Origin: JAZKDW01 sp040387375
GTDB lineage: Bacteria > Pseudomonadota > Gammaproteobacteria > Burkholderiales > Burkholderiaceae_D
Length of the DNA stretch: 58,370 nt
Direction of reading: 5' to 3'
Assembly: GCA_040387375.1 (NCBI GenBank)
Contig: JAZKDW010000059.1
Span: 1 to 58,370 of the forward strand
The position numbers and the translations under genes were made by a program. Below, piece after piece: positions 26,582 through 35,258 of the stretch (the stretch's first letter is position 1; each line of letters opens with the position of its first letter). Below the pieces are notes generated by a model. It saw only the letters and a list, made by a program, of their open reading frames with translations, did not search any database and had not been told where the DNA came from.

Positions 26582-27334
26582 TCAGATGCAGGCGGCGCGG
26601 GCAATTGAGAGGAAATCCTGCGCCTTGAGTGCGGCGCCGCCAATCAGACCACCATCGATATCTGGCATCGCCAGCAATTCTTTTGCATTGTCAGGCTTCA
26701 TGCTGCCGCCGTACAAAATCTGCACTTTTTCAGCCGCCACCGAATTCCTGGCTGCAAGCTTCGAGCGCAGCATGGCGTGCACCGCCTGCGCCATCTCGGG
26801 GGTTGCAGTTTTCCCGGTGCCAATTGCCCAGACTGGCTCATAGGCAACGACCATGTTGGCCAGATCGTCTGCCTTGATAACGGCCAGCACGGCGTCGATC
26901 TGCTGCCCGACCACCTGATCGGTCTGTCCGGCCTCACGCTGCTCCAGCGTCTCGCCCACACACACGATTGGGTTCAATCCCGCCTCCAGCGCGCGCACTG
27001 CCTTTTGTGCGACCAGCTCATTGCTTTCGGCATGATATGCACGGCGCTCGGAATGCCCGACGATGACATACCGGCAGCCGAAATCGCGCAGCATCGCTGC
27101 CGACACCTCACCCGTGTAAGCGCCCGATTCATGCACTGACAGATCCTGGCCGCCCCAGGCAACCGGACTGCCCGATAACCCGACCTGACACTGCGCCAGA
27201 TACGGCGCCGGCACACAGACCGCCACATCACAAGAGAGCGGGGCTGATTCGGCTTGAATGCCGGCTAACAAAGCGGCATTTGCCGCGAGGCTGCCATTCA
27301 TTTTCCAATTACCGGCGATGAGTTTGCGACGCAT
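26582..27334 (-). CDS. tpiA: triosephosphate isomerase
   Basis: Glycolytic enzyme interconverting dihydroxyacetone phosphate and glyceraldehyde 3-phosphate; 250 residues, a complete TIM barrel. Active-site elements are all present: N-terminal AGNWKMNG (Asn and Lys), IVGHSERR (electrophilic His), AYEPVWAIGTGKTAT (catalytic Glu followed by the mobile loop 6) and ILYGGSMKPDN near the phosphate site. It has its own good promoter at 27362-27391 and is co-transcribed with secG. Confidence 0.97.
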   Translation of the reverse strand: MRRKLIAGNWKMNGSLAANAALLAGIQAESAPLSCDVAVCVPAPYLAQCQVGLSGSPVAWGGQDLSVHESGAYTGEVSAAMLRDFGCRYVIVGHSERRAYHAESNELVAQKAVRALEAGLNPIVCVGETLEQREAGQTDQVVGQQIDAVLAVIKADDLANMVVAYEPVWAIGTGKTATPEMAQAVHAMLRSKLAARNSVAAEKVQILYGGSMKPDNAKELLAMPDIDGGLIGGAALKAQDFLSIARAACI

Positions 27335-27361
27335 AGGACCCTGAGATTTTAATAACCGGCT

Positions 27362-27391
27362 ATTTTAACGCGCCGCAGCAGAACTGGTCAA
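27362..27391 (-). promoter_or_regulatory. promoter of tpiA-secG
   Basis: On the minus strand TTGACC (27386-27391) and TAAAAT (27362-27367) are 18 bp apart, with the -10 box about 28 bp before the tpiA ATG. Confidence 0.65.
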
Positions 27392-27475
27392 ACAAACAGG
27401 GAGTTTAGACCCCCGTTGCCGGCCAAATGTTTCAGCTCTTTTTGGCGCCGGCAAATCATGCGTGCAATAAAATCC

Positions 27476-28456
27476 TCAGATTACCTTCAGCATGATCTTG
27501 CCGACATGTGTGCTGGTTTCCATCAGCGCATGCGCTTGGGCCGCCTGCTCCAGAGGGAAGGCCTGGTAAATGACTGGCTTGATTTTTCCTGCTTCCAGCA
27601 ACGGCCACACACGCTCGCGGAGCCTGGATGCAATTGCCGCCTTGAATGCGATCGACCGTGGACGCATGGTCGAACCGGTAATCGTCAGGCGCCGGCGCAA
27701 CACCTGCCCCAGGTCGAGCGGCGTGGTTGCGCCGCCGAGCAGGGCAATGATCGACAACCGGCCGTCGTCCGCCAGGCAATTGATTTCACGCGGCACATAA
27801 TCGCCGCCGACCATATCCAGGATCACGTCGACACCCTTGCCCCCTGTCGCCGCCTTGACGATCGCGGCAAAATCCTCGGTCCGGTAATTGATGCCGCGCT
27901 CGGCGCCCAGGTCCTCGCATGCACGGCATTTTTCGTCAGAGCCGGCGGTCGCAAATACACGGTGCCCGAGAGCCCTTGCCAACTGGATCGCAGTAACGCC
28001 GATACCGGAGGTGCCGCCTTGCACAAGCAAGGTTTCAGCCCCTGACAACTGGACCCGATCGAATACATTACTCCAGACGGTGAAGAAAGTTTCCGGCAAC
28101 GATGCGGCCTCGATCGCAGTCAGGCCTTTCGGCAATGGCAGGCACTGCTCGATGGGCGCGGCGCAATATTCCGCATATCCCCCGCCCTGCACCAGCGCGC
28201 ACACCATGTCGCCTTTTTTGAAATCACTGCCTGACAGATCACCATCGACAATTTCCCCGGCCACTTCCAGTCCAGGCAGATCGGATGCGCCCGGCGGCAC
28301 CGGGTATTTGCCTGTGCGCTGCAAGAGGTCGGGCCGGTTTACGCCAGCTGCATGAACTTTGATCAGCACTTCGCCAGACTTGAGCGTGGGCACTGGCCGG
28401 TCGCACATTTTCAAAACGTCCGGCGTGCCGGGTTGAGTGATTTCAATCGCGCGCAT
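27476..28456 (-). CDS. NAD(P)H quinone oxidoreductase, zinc-independent MDR family (PIG3-like)
   Basis: A 326-residue medium-chain dehydrogenase/reductase of the QOR/PIG3 group, which reduces quinones or related enones with NADPH. Seen: the GroES-like N-terminal domain with HAAGVNRPDLLQR, the cofactor motif VQGGTSGIGVTAIQLA near residue 146 and DMVGG; no catalytic or structural zinc cysteine cluster is present. The ATG at 28456 is chosen because AGGGAAG lies about 6 bases upstream and MRAIEITQPG is the family N-terminus; 14 further codons upstream are probably not used. It precedes tpiA, but tpiA has its own promoter. Confidence 0.88.
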   Translation of the reverse strand: MRAIEITQPGTPDVLKMCDRPVPTLKSGEVLIKVHAAGVNRPDLLQRTGKYPVPPGASDLPGLEVAGEIVDGDLSGSDFKKGDMVCALVQGGGYAEYCAAPIEQCLPLPKGLTAIEAASLPETFFTVWSNVFDRVQLSGAETLLVQGGTSGIGVTAIQLARALGHRVFATAGSDEKCRACEDLGAERGINYRTEDFAAIVKAATGGKGVDVILDMVGGDYVPREINCLADDGRLSIIALLGGATTPLDLGQVLRRRLTITGSTMRPRSIAFKAAIASRLRERVWPLLEAGKIKPVIYQAFPLEQAAQAHALMETSTHVGKIMLKVI

Positions 28457-28556
28457 GTGAGCTTCCCTGTGAAAAACGCATTGTACGGCAGCCGGCAAAA
28501 AATGTTTTGCGACGCATTTTTGCCGGCACCCCGGAACTGCAAACTGTAGTGGTCAA

Positions 28557-29018
28557 GTAAATTCGGCCACCACGATAAGTTCTTTTACTGCCATGTTCTG
28601 TTTGAATACTGATGGCGGCACGTTGCCGATAGCTACTGACCAGGGCGAGCAATGCGTCCGCCATTGGTTGACGGTCTCGAACCACCATACCCGCCGCTTC
28701 GTTGAGTGCTTCACGGTACTTGACGCGGAAGGGGTCTGGCGACCCTAGAGACTCCGATACAACCTTGTAGGCGGTCGCCGTATGGCATAAATTGGCTCGA
28801 TAGTGTGAGCCGATTCTACTGAAATCGAGCCGATTCCATAAGTATCGGCTCGATTTTGAGCCGATACTGCGAGGCCGAGGCGATTTTGGATCACAGAACC
28901 GAGTGGGCCCAAAGTGCTTGTTGTCTTGGGGGGAGCTTGGTAGCCCAAAGGCTATCCCTTGAATCAAGAGACGCCCCACAGCGCTGTGACACTCTGTTGG
29001 AAGCGCATACTCGCAAAA
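28557..29018. other. non-coding or decayed patch between the QOR gene and pnp
   Basis: About 460 bp without a convincing gene. The minus strand stays open over 28443-28979, and codons translating to LGSPDPFRVKYREALNEA, followed by a helical-looking stretch (about 28610-28745), look protein-like. However, the frame also runs into the QOR 5' end, has no ribosome binding site and is low-complexity upstream. It may be the remnant of a gene I cannot name. The interval also holds the GAGCCGAT repeats at 28794-28865. Confidence 0.35.
28794..28865. repeat. cluster of GAGCCGAT motifs
   Basis: Three direct copies of GAGCCGAT (28807, 28827, 28858), one inverted copy ATCGGCTC (28844) and one related GGCTCGAT (28794) occur within 72 bp. 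The copies at 28844 and 28858 form an 8-bp inverted repeat around a 6-bp loop. The spacing resembles a multi-site operator or a recombination/repeat remnant rather than random sequence. Confidence 0.6.
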
Positions 29019-29020
29019 GA

Positions 29021-29056
29021 AAACCGCCCCGGCTATTAAGCTTGGGGCGGTTTTTT
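29021..29056 (-). terminator. terminator after pnp
   Basis: CCGCCCC and GGGGCGG arms flanked by A- and T-tracts give a symmetric hairpin (29021-29056). On the minus strand it is followed by TTTTCTTTTG, 36 bp behind the pnp stop. The T-run on the other side makes it potentially bidirectional. Confidence 0.88.
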
Positions 29057-29091
29057 AACTTCAGTCCAGCCTTACTTAAAACCAGCCTGGA

Positions 29092-31227
29092 TTACAGTTG
29101 CGCCTGCGGCGCCACTTCAGTGCCTTCATCGGCGGCGGCGGCTTTCATCGACAGCTTCAGACGGCCACGGTCATCGGTTTCGAGGACTTTCACGCGCACT
29201 TGCTGACCTTCTTTCAGATAGTCGGCGACCGCATTGACACGTTCGTTGGCGATCTGGCTGATATGGAGCAAACCATCCTTGCCTGGCATGACTTGCACGA
29301 TTGCGCCAAAATCAAGCAACTTGAGCACGATGCCGTCATAGGTCTTGCCGACTTCAACCGACGCCGTCAGCTCTTCGATACGGCGCTTGGCTTCCTGACC
29401 GGCCGCTGCATCGACGGATGCAATGGTGACGATGCCTTCATCGCTGATATCGATTTGAGTGCCGGTTTCTTCGGTCAGCGCACGAATGACCGCGCCGCCC
29501 TTGCCGATCACATCGCGAATTTTTTCCGGATTGATCTTGACCGTGATCAGGCGCGGTGCGAAGTTGGACAGCTCGGCTTTGCCAGCAGGCACAGCTTCCT
29601 GCATCTTGCCCAAGATATGTATGCGGCCTTCCTTGGCTTGCGCCAGCGCGACTTGCATGATTTCCTTGGTGATGCCCTGGATCTTGATGTCCATCTGCAG
29701 CGCAGTAATGCCTTTTGCAGTGCCGGCCACCTTGAAGTCCATGTCGCCCAGGTGATCTTCGTCGCCCAGGATATCGCTCAGCACGGCGAACTTGCCGCCA
29801 TCCTTGATGAGACCCATCGCAATACCGGCAACGTGCCCCTGCATCGGCACGCCGGCATCCATCAACGCCAGGCAACCGCCGCAGACCGACGCCATCGACG
29901 AGGAGCCGTTGGATTCGGTGATTTCGGATACCAGACGCACCGAATAGCTGAAGTCTTCAGGCGCCGGCAATGCCGCAATCAGCGCACGTTTTGCCAGCCG
30001 GCCGTGACCGATTTCACGACGTTTCGGCGTACCGACGCGGCCGGTTTCGCCAGTGGCGAACGGAGGCATATTGTAGTGAAGCATGAAGCGGTCGCTGTAC
30101 TCGCCCATCAATGCATCGATCTTCTGTTCGTCACGGGCAGTGCCGAGCGTGGCAACAACAAGGGCCTGGGTTTCGCCGCGGGTGAACAATGCCGAACCGT
30201 GGGTACGCGGCAGCACGCCGGTACGAATCGAGATCGGACGCACGGTGCGGGTATCACGGCCATCGATGCGTGGTTCGCCGTCAAGGATCTGCGAGCGGAC
30301 AATCTTGGCTTCGAGGTCAAACAGGATGTTGTTGACTTCAGCGGCATCAGGTGCGCTGGCGCCAACGGTTGCGGCTTCTGCAGCCAGTGCATCATTGACT
30401 TCCCTGCTCGCATCCTTGAGCTTGGCGGTACGCGCCTGCTTGTCTTTGGTTTGATAGGCATCACGCAGCCTGGCTTCGCCAAAATGCGTGACGCGTCCGA
30501 TCAGCGCTTCATTCTTCGGCGCCGGGCTCCATTCCACTTCAGGCTTGCCGCCATCGCGCACCAGCTCATGAATCGCGTCGATGACTGCTTTCATCTGGTC
30601 GTGCCCGAAAACGACTGCGCCGAGCATGACTTCTTCGGACAGTTGTTTGGCTTCCGATTCGACCATCAGCACGGCGCTTTCGGTGCCGGCAACCACCAGG
30701 TCGAGCTCGGAAGTCGCAAGCTGCGTTACCGTCGGGTTCAGGACATACTGGCCGCCGATATAACCGACGCGCGCGGCGCCGACGGGACCACTGAACGGGA
30801 TGCCGGCAACACACAGCGCGGCTGAAGCGCCGATCATCGCCGCGATGTCCGGATCAATTTCGGGATTGACGGACAGGACGTGAATGATGATCTGCACTTC
30901 GTTCAGATAACCTTCTGGGAACAGCGGACGCATAGGACGATCGATCAGGCGCGACGTCAGCGTCTCTTTCTCGGATGGACGGCCTTCACGCTTGAAGAAG
31001 CCGCCGGGAATGCGGCCCGCAGCATAGGTTTTTTCGACATAGTCGACGGTCAACGGGAAAAAATCCTGACCAGGCTTGGCATCCTTGCGCGCCACCACAG
31101 TGGCGAGGACAACGGTATCTTCAATCGACACCAGCACGGCACCTGAAGCTTGACGGGCGATTTCGCCGGTCTCGAGCGTAACTTGATGCTGGCCGTACTG
31201 GAAGGTCTTGGTAACTTTATTGAACAC
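29092..31227 (-). CDS. pnp: polynucleotide phosphorylase
   Basis: 3'-5' phosphorolytic exoribonuclease and degradosome component, 711 residues. Domains in order: first RNase PH-like domain (about 10-215), helical linker, second RNase PH-like domain with the phosphate-binding and catalytic region (about 315-545, including EITESNGSSSMASVCG and the conserved GLIKDG), KH domain (about 555-610, with VIGKGGAVIRALTEETG) and S1 RNA-binding domain (about 620-690, GKTYDGIVLKLLDFGAIV). It lies 190 bp behind rpsO, as in most proteobacteria; a hairpin in the gap can terminate or process the shared transcript. Confidence 0.97.
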   Translation of the reverse strand: MFNKVTKTFQYGQHQVTLETGEIARQASGAVLVSIEDTVVLATVVARKDAKPGQDFFPLTVDYVEKTYAAGRIPGGFFKREGRPSEKETLTSRLIDRPMRPLFPEGYLNEVQIIIHVLSVNPEIDPDIAAMIGASAALCVAGIPFSGPVGAARVGYIGGQYVLNPTVTQLATSELDLVVAGTESAVLMVESEAKQLSEEVMLGAVVFGHDQMKAVIDAIHELVRDGGKPEVEWSPAPKNEALIGRVTHFGEARLRDAYQTKDKQARTAKLKDASREVNDALAAEAATVGASAPDAAEVNNILFDLEAKIVRSQILDGEPRIDGRDTRTVRPISIRTGVLPRTHGSALFTRGETQALVVATLGTARDEQKIDALMGEYSDRFMLHYNMPPFATGETGRVGTPKRREIGHGRLAKRALIAALPAPEDFSYSVRLVSEITESNGSSSMASVCGGCLALMDAGVPMQGHVAGIAMGLIKDGGKFAVLSDILGDEDHLGDMDFKVAGTAKGITALQMDIKIQGITKEIMQVALAQAKEGRIHILGKMQEAVPAGKAELSNFAPRLITVKINPEKIRDVIGKGGAVIRALTEETGTQIDISDEGIVTIASVDAAAGQEAKRRIEELTASVEVGKTYDGIVLKLLDFGAIVQVMPGKDGLLHISQIANERVNAVADYLKEGQQVRVKVLETDDRGRLKLSMKAAAADEGTEVAPQAQL

Positions 31228-31355
31228 GGTATTCCTTTCTATTTTTGCCGACAGATTTTCAGGCGCTGTCGTTCACCTCACCACGGATGCCATCTTTTGA
31301 CTGATGTGCACCTTATTGCCAATTTATAAGATCAAAACCAACTTCAAAAAGACAA

Positions 31356-31388
31356 AATGCCCGCATCAGCGAACTGACGCAGGCATTT
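31356..31388 (-). terminator. hairpin between rpsO and pnp
   Basis: On the minus strand AAATGCCTGCGTCAG and CTGATGCGGGCATTT pair around a TTCG loop with one or two G-T pairs, followed by TTGTCTTTTTG. It starts 30 bp behind the rpsO stop and probably ends part of the rpsO transcription while letting the rest continue into pnp. Confidence 0.75.
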
Positions 31389-31417
31389 CAGCATGAAATC
31401 TGAATCCAGCAATGAGC

Positions 31418-31687
31418 TTACTTGCGCAGACCGAGTTTCTCAATGAGTGCACGATAACGGGTAGCGTCTTTGCCTTTCAGGTACGAAAGCAAACTTTTAC
31501 GACGATTGACCATCATGATCAAGCCGCGGCGGGAGTGGTGATCCTTGGCGTGGGCCTTGAAGTGACCGTTCAGTTCATTGATACGGGCGGTGAGCAGTGC
31601 GACTTGCACTTCCGGGGACCCGGTATCGTTCTGACCGCGCGCGTTATCCGCGATAATAGCGGCCTTGCTGCTTTTTTCTACTGACAT
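31418..31687 (-). CDS. rpsO: 30S ribosomal protein S15
   Basis: Primary 16S rRNA-binding ribosomal protein that organises the central domain of the 30S subunit; 89 residues, the standard length. Seen: the LTARINELNGHFKAHAKDHHSRRGL block that binds the three-way junction, and the C-terminal YRALIEKLGLRK. An AAAGGTAAG-type ribosome binding site precedes the ATG. A strong promoter lies at 31778-31806. In E. coli S15 represses its own translation through a leader pseudoknot; whether the 90-base leader here does so is not visible. Confidence 0.97.
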   Translation of the reverse strand: MSVEKSSKAAIIADNARGQNDTGSPEVQVALLTARINELNGHFKAHAKDHHSRRGLIMMVNRRKSLLSYLKGKDATRYRALIEKLGLRK

Positions 31688-31777
31688 GGCTTACCTTTCA
31701 CATGCGGATCATGGAGTCGCAACCCCAAAGTCCGTGAACAAACAATTAAAAAAATAGTCACAACGACTAAGCTGCGC

Positions 31778-31806
31778 AGTATAGCGGAATTATCATAACG
31801 ATTCAA
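31778..31806 (-). promoter_or_regulatory. promoter of rpsO
   Basis: On the minus strand TTGAAT (31801-31806) and TATACT (31778-31783) are exactly 17 bp apart, about 90 bp before the rpsO ATG. The same gap serves the divergent lipoprotein gene. Confidence 0.75.
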
Positions 31807-31846
31807 ACACTTAGCGCAAATTTGACGATTTAAATCAGGAATTCTT

Positions 31847-32362
31847 GTGAGACACTTGACCTTCGGCATCCTGACTGCAATTTTGACAACACTTGCAGGC
31901 TGCGCGAATTTCGGCGCGAAGCCGGTTAATCCCGGCGATTCCCGGGCGGACGTCCTTGGCAAGCTCGGTTCACCAACGCATGTTTATCCCGATGGCAAAG
32001 ACCAGTTGCTGGAATACGCGCATGGGCCATGGGGACAAACGACCTATATGGCGCGGATTGGCGCCGATGGAAGACTGACCTCCTTTCAGCAAGTCCTCAC
32101 GCCTGAACGATTTGCGACCATCAAAATCGGTGAAGCAAACAAGGAAAGTGTGTTGCGCACCATCGGCGCCCCGAGTGAAAAAATGGTTTTGAGACTGTCC
32201 CGGCTGGAAGTATGGACTTATCCGTACAAGGAGGGTGGCGTCTGGGATTCAATGATGCATGTCCATTTCGACGATGCGGGGATCGTGCGAAAAATGGAAA
32301 ATGGCCCGGATATGCGGCGCGATCCGGACTCGTGGGGATGGTTCGGGATGCTGCGGCTCTAG
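31847..32362 (+). CDS. outer-membrane-type lipoprotein with BamE/SmpA-like fold
   Basis: A 171-residue lipoprotein. The signal peptide ends in a lipobox LAGC (Cys at about 19), and the residue after Cys is Ala, which favours the outer membrane. The mature part has two copies of a BamE/SmpA-like pattern: GDSRADVLGKLGSPTHVYP and IGEANKESVLRTIGAPSEKM, each followed by a W/Y-rich beta strand, so a tandem or extended BLIP-like fold is likely. It is not BamE itself, judging by length and C-terminus. The start is GTG at 31847. It is divergent from rpsO and followed by a terminator hairpin. Confidence 0.75.
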   Translation: MRHLTFGILTAILTTLAGCANFGAKPVNPGDSRADVLGKLGSPTHVYPDGKDQLLEYAHGPWGQTTYMARIGADGRLTSFQQVLTPERFATIKIGEANKESVLRTIGAPSEKMVLRLSRLEVWTYPYKEGGVWDSMMHVHFDDAGIVRKMENGPDMRRDPDSWGWFGMLRL

Positions 32363-32363
32363 A

Positions 32364-32399
32364 GCGGCAGCACATGATGGCCTGCCGCCCTTCTTTTCG
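32364..32399 (+). terminator. terminator between the lipoprotein gene and leuA
   Basis: GCGGCAG (32364-32370) and CTGCCGC (32382-32388) form a stem with an 11-base loop, followed by a T-rich CCTTCTTTTCGTCT. It separates two convergent genes. Confidence 0.5.
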
Positions 32400-32404
32400 T
32401 CTAT

Positions 32405-33952
32405 TTACAGTTGCGGGTTCAGCTTCTCGACTTTCGAATGCAATTTGTTCAACGCAGACAGATAAGCCTTGGCAGACGCGACCACGATGTCGAGATCGGC
32501 GCCTACGCCATTGACGATGCGGCCTGCTTTTGACAGCCGCATCGTCACTTCACCCTGGGATTGTGTGCCGGTGGTGATTGCATTCACTGAAAACAGCAGG
32601 AGTTCCGCGCCGCTGGCGGTCTTCGATTCAATGGCATTGACGATCGCATCCACCGGGCCATTTCCCTGCCCTTCGCAAGTCGCTTCTTTGCCATCCATGG
32701 AAAACACCACTTTTGCCGCTGGTTTCTCGCCGGTTTCCGAATGCTGGGACAGCGATACAAAACGGTAATATTCATTCTCGTGCGAATGCTGCTCATCCGA
32801 TACCAGCGCCATGATGTCTTCATCGAAGATGTCGGACTTGCGGTCAGCCAGTTCCTTGAAGCGGGTGAATGCCGCATTAACTTCGGTTTCGGAATCCAGC
32901 GAAATGCCCAGTTCCTCGAGGCGCTGCTTGAACGCGTTTCGACCTGACAATTTGCCCAATACGATTTTGTTTGCGGCCCAGCCGACATCTTCCGCACGCA
33001 TGATTTCATAGGTGTCGCGCGCTTTCAGTATGCCATCCTGGTGAATGCCGGAGGCATGCGCAAACGCATTGGCGCCGACCACCGCTTTATTCGGCTGCAC
33101 TGCAAAACCGGTAATTTGCGATACCAGTTTTGACGTCGGTACGATCTGCGATGCATCGATGCCGAGGTCCAGATTGAAATGATCCTTGCGGGTACGCACG
33201 GCCATCACGATTTCTTCCAGCGCGGTATTGCCGGCACGTTCGCCCAGGCCATTGATCGTGCATTCGACCTGACGCGCGCCGCCGATCATCACGCCGGCCA
33301 GCGAATTGGCGACCGCCATGCCCAGGTCGTTATGGCAGTGCACCGACCAGACCGCCTTGTCGGAATTGGGAATACGCTCGCGCAGGGTCTTGATCATGTT
33401 GCCATACAACTCCGGCACGCCGTAACCGACCGTATCCGCAAAATTGATCGTTGATGCGCCCTCGGAGATGACTGTCTCGATCACACGGCACAGAAAATCC
33501 ATGTCGGAACGGCTGCCATCTTCAGGGCTGAACTCAACATCGTCGGTGAACTGGCGCGCATAACGTACCGCAAGTTTGGCCTGCTCATGCACCTGATCAG
33601 GCGACATGCGCAGCTTTTTTTCCATGTGCAGGGCCGACGTTGCGATGAATGTATGAATGCGCTTCCTGGAAGCAGGCGCAAGCGCCTCGGCGGCACGGGC
33701 AATATCCTTGTCATTGGCACGCGACAGGGAGCAAATCGTGGAATCCTTGATCAATCCGGCAATCGCTCTGATCGATTCGAAATCCCCCTGGGAAGATGCC
33801 GCAAATCCGGCTTCGATCACATCGACCTTGAGGCGCTCCAGCTGTTTGGCAATGCGGATTTTTTCATCCTTGGTCATCGATGCCCCGGGAGATTGTTCCC
33901 CATCGCGCAAAGTGGTGTCAAAAATGATCAGTTTGTTTGAACTGGCGGCCAT
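32405..33952 (-). CDS. leuA: 2-isopropylmalate synthase
   Basis: First committed enzyme of leucine synthesis: condenses 2-oxoisovalerate with acetyl-CoA. The 515 residues contain the metal and substrate motif TTLRDGEQSPGASM near residue 15, the second metal motif VHCHNDLGMAVANSL near 205, and a C-terminal regulatory domain (about 395-515) of the LeuA allosteric type that binds leucine. The ATG at 33952 has an AAGGAGCACAGC-type ribosome binding site. It lies downstream of pssA but has its own promoter and a leucine-rich leader ORF (34081-34167), so it appears regulated both by feedback and by attenuation. Confidence 0.96.
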   Translation of the reverse strand: MAASSNKLIIFDTTLRDGEQSPGASMTKDEKIRIAKQLERLKVDVIEAGFAASSQGDFESIRAIAGLIKDSTICSLSRANDKDIARAAEALAPASRKRIHTFIATSALHMEKKLRMSPDQVHEQAKLAVRYARQFTDDVEFSPEDGSRSDMDFLCRVIETVISEGASTINFADTVGYGVPELYGNMIKTLRERIPNSDKAVWSVHCHNDLGMAVANSLAGVMIGGARQVECTINGLGERAGNTALEEIVMAVRTRKDHFNLDLGIDASQIVPTSKLVSQITGFAVQPNKAVVGANAFAHASGIHQDGILKARDTYEIMRAEDVGWAANKIVLGKLSGRNAFKQRLEELGISLDSETEVNAAFTRFKELADRKSDIFDEDIMALVSDEQHSHENEYYRFVSLSQHSETGEKPAAKVVFSMDGKEATCEGQGNGPVDAIVNAIESKTASGAELLLFSVNAITTGTQSQGEVTMRLSKAGRIVNGVGADLDIVVASAKAYLSALNKLHSKVEKLNPQL

Positions 33953-34080
33953 GCTGTGCTCCTTAGGAAAGTCGGTGATTGATAGTGTAAACCGTGTCGT
34001 TGAATACTTTTTCGCCCGCCCTTGCCAACTTCAGCACGGACCAGACACTTCACAAATTGAGGGGGTTTGGAGTGTGCGCG

Positions 34081-34167
34081 CTAGCGCAGTAGGACGAAAG
34101 GCAGCAGCAGGCCTGATAGCAGGCGGCTGAATAAAGCAGATGCGGACATGTGGGTTATGCGTGACAT
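34081..34167 (-). CDS. leuL: putative leucine leader peptide of leuA
   Basis: A 28-codon ORF begins MSRITHMSASALFSRLL and ends GLLLPFVLLR, with 8 leucines, 6 of them in runs of two or three, and rare codons CTA (twice) and TTA among them, much as in the E. coli leu leader. It lies directly behind a good promoter and 128 bp before leuA. The -10 box ends 6 bases before its ATG, so transcription should start at or next to the A of the ATG, giving a leaderless mRNA. I see no Rho-independent attenuator hairpin with a T-run behind it, so the mechanism (Rho, translation coupling or other) is open. Confidence 0.6.
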   Translation of the reverse strand: MSRITHMSASALFSRLLSGLLLPFVLLR

Positions 34168-34173
34168 GGAAAA

Positions 34174-34202
34174 ACTATAAGCTGAAACCGGGGAAAGTGC
34201 AA
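34174..34202 (-). promoter_or_regulatory. promoter of leuL-leuA
   Basis: On the minus strand TTGCAC (34197-34202) and TATAGT (34174-34179) are exactly 17 bp apart. The predicted start point falls at about 34167, the first base of the leader ORF. Confidence 0.75.
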
Positions 34203-34233
34203 CTGTTTGATCACACCCCCCGGTGAATGCCGG

Positions 34234-35118
34234 CTAATCCTTATCGTTCTTGTCTTCCATCGTCTCCGGCCCGGTTTGAATAATGCTCACCGGCTTGCCT
34301 TTCAACAAGCGCCAGAAATAAATCACATACCCGGACAATCCATACATGACAAACAAGCCGAACAATACTTTAGGCGGATCGCTCGACACGGCAACGAACA
34401 CAAGCACGATCAGGAAAATCGCAATGAAGGGCACCGACTTGCGGAAATTGACATCCTTGAAGCTGTAGAACGGCACATTGGTGACCATGGTCAGGCCGGC
34501 GTACAAAGTGATACTCCAGGCCGCCCAGGTGAATTCCGTCCCGGCAAAACGCAAGTCGTCCATCAGCCAGATGAAGCCTGCAACCAGAGCCGCCGCGGCC
34601 GGGCTTGGCAGCCCCTGGAAGTAACGTTTGTCAACAACAGTAAGATTGGTATTGAAGCGGGCAAGCCGAAGCGCCGCACCGGCGCAATACACAAATGCCG
34701 CAAGCCAGCCCCACTTGTCCAGCCCGCGCAACGACCATTCATACATGACCAGCGCAGGGGCCGCACCAAACGACACCATGTCGGAGAGACTATCGTATTG
34801 GGCACCGAATTCGCTCTGCGTATTGGTGAGCCGCGCGACACGCCCGTCGACCGCATCCAGCACCATTGCCGCAAAAATCGCAATCGATGCATGATCGAAC
34901 TTCAGGTTCATCGCCATCACGATCGCATAAAAACCGCAGAATAATGCTGCGGTTGTAAACGCGTTCGGCAACAGGTAAATGCCACGCCGCCGCAAGCTCG
35001 GCCGAATGGGATGATTTTCATCGAGACGCGGACGGCGCAGCGAGTTCTTGTACGCCCGCGACACTTTCGGGAACTGGGTTACATTATTTTTCGCTTTACG
35101 GCGATTGAAGCTTGGCAT
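34234..35118 (-). CDS. pssA: CDP-diacylglycerol-serine O-phosphatidyltransferase
   Basis: Inner-membrane enzyme that makes phosphatidylserine from CDP-diacylglycerol and serine. The 294 residues show the complete CDP-alcohol phosphatidyltransferase motif DG-x2-AR-x8-G-x3-D-x3-D (starting DGRVAR and ending YDSLSD, about residues 92-114) and six to eight hydrophobic helices. The first ~45 residues are basic and hydrophilic. The usual partner psd (phosphatidylserine decarboxylase), which in related Burkholderiales lies directly upstream of pssA, is not found in this window. Confidence 0.93.
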   Translation of the reverse strand: MPSFNRRKAKNNVTQFPKVSRAYKNSLRRPRLDENHPIRPSLRRRGIYLLPNAFTTAALFCGFYAIVMAMNLKFDHASIAIFAAMVLDAVDGRVARLTNTQSEFGAQYDSLSDMVSFGAAPALVMYEWSLRGLDKWGWLAAFVYCAGAALRLARFNTNLTVVDKRYFQGLPSPAAAALVAGFIWLMDDLRFAGTEFTWAAWSITLYAGLTMVTNVPFYSFKDVNFRKSVPFIAIFLIVLVFVAVSSDPPKVLFGLFVMYGLSGYVIYFWRLLKGKPVSIIQTGPETMEDKNDKD

Positions 35119-35258
35119 AGGAATTCCGTTTCGAAGTTCTGCGACTAAAGGGTGAAATCAGAATGGGCCAAACTGTTTCGTTCGCTGTGCAAATAATTAA
35201 TCAACATCACTCCGGGTTGTATTGTAAAGATTGTCCAAATCGAAAACTCGTGGACATT

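Noticed and set aside
28443..28979. 178-codon minus-strand frame as a real gene
   Set aside because: It overlaps the QOR start, has no ribosome binding site, and only a short inner stretch looks protein-like; listed as a possible remnant instead.
29098..30825. 575-codon plus-strand open frame opposite pnp
   Set aside because: Antisense to the complete pnp gene, with biased composition and no ribosome binding site or domain.
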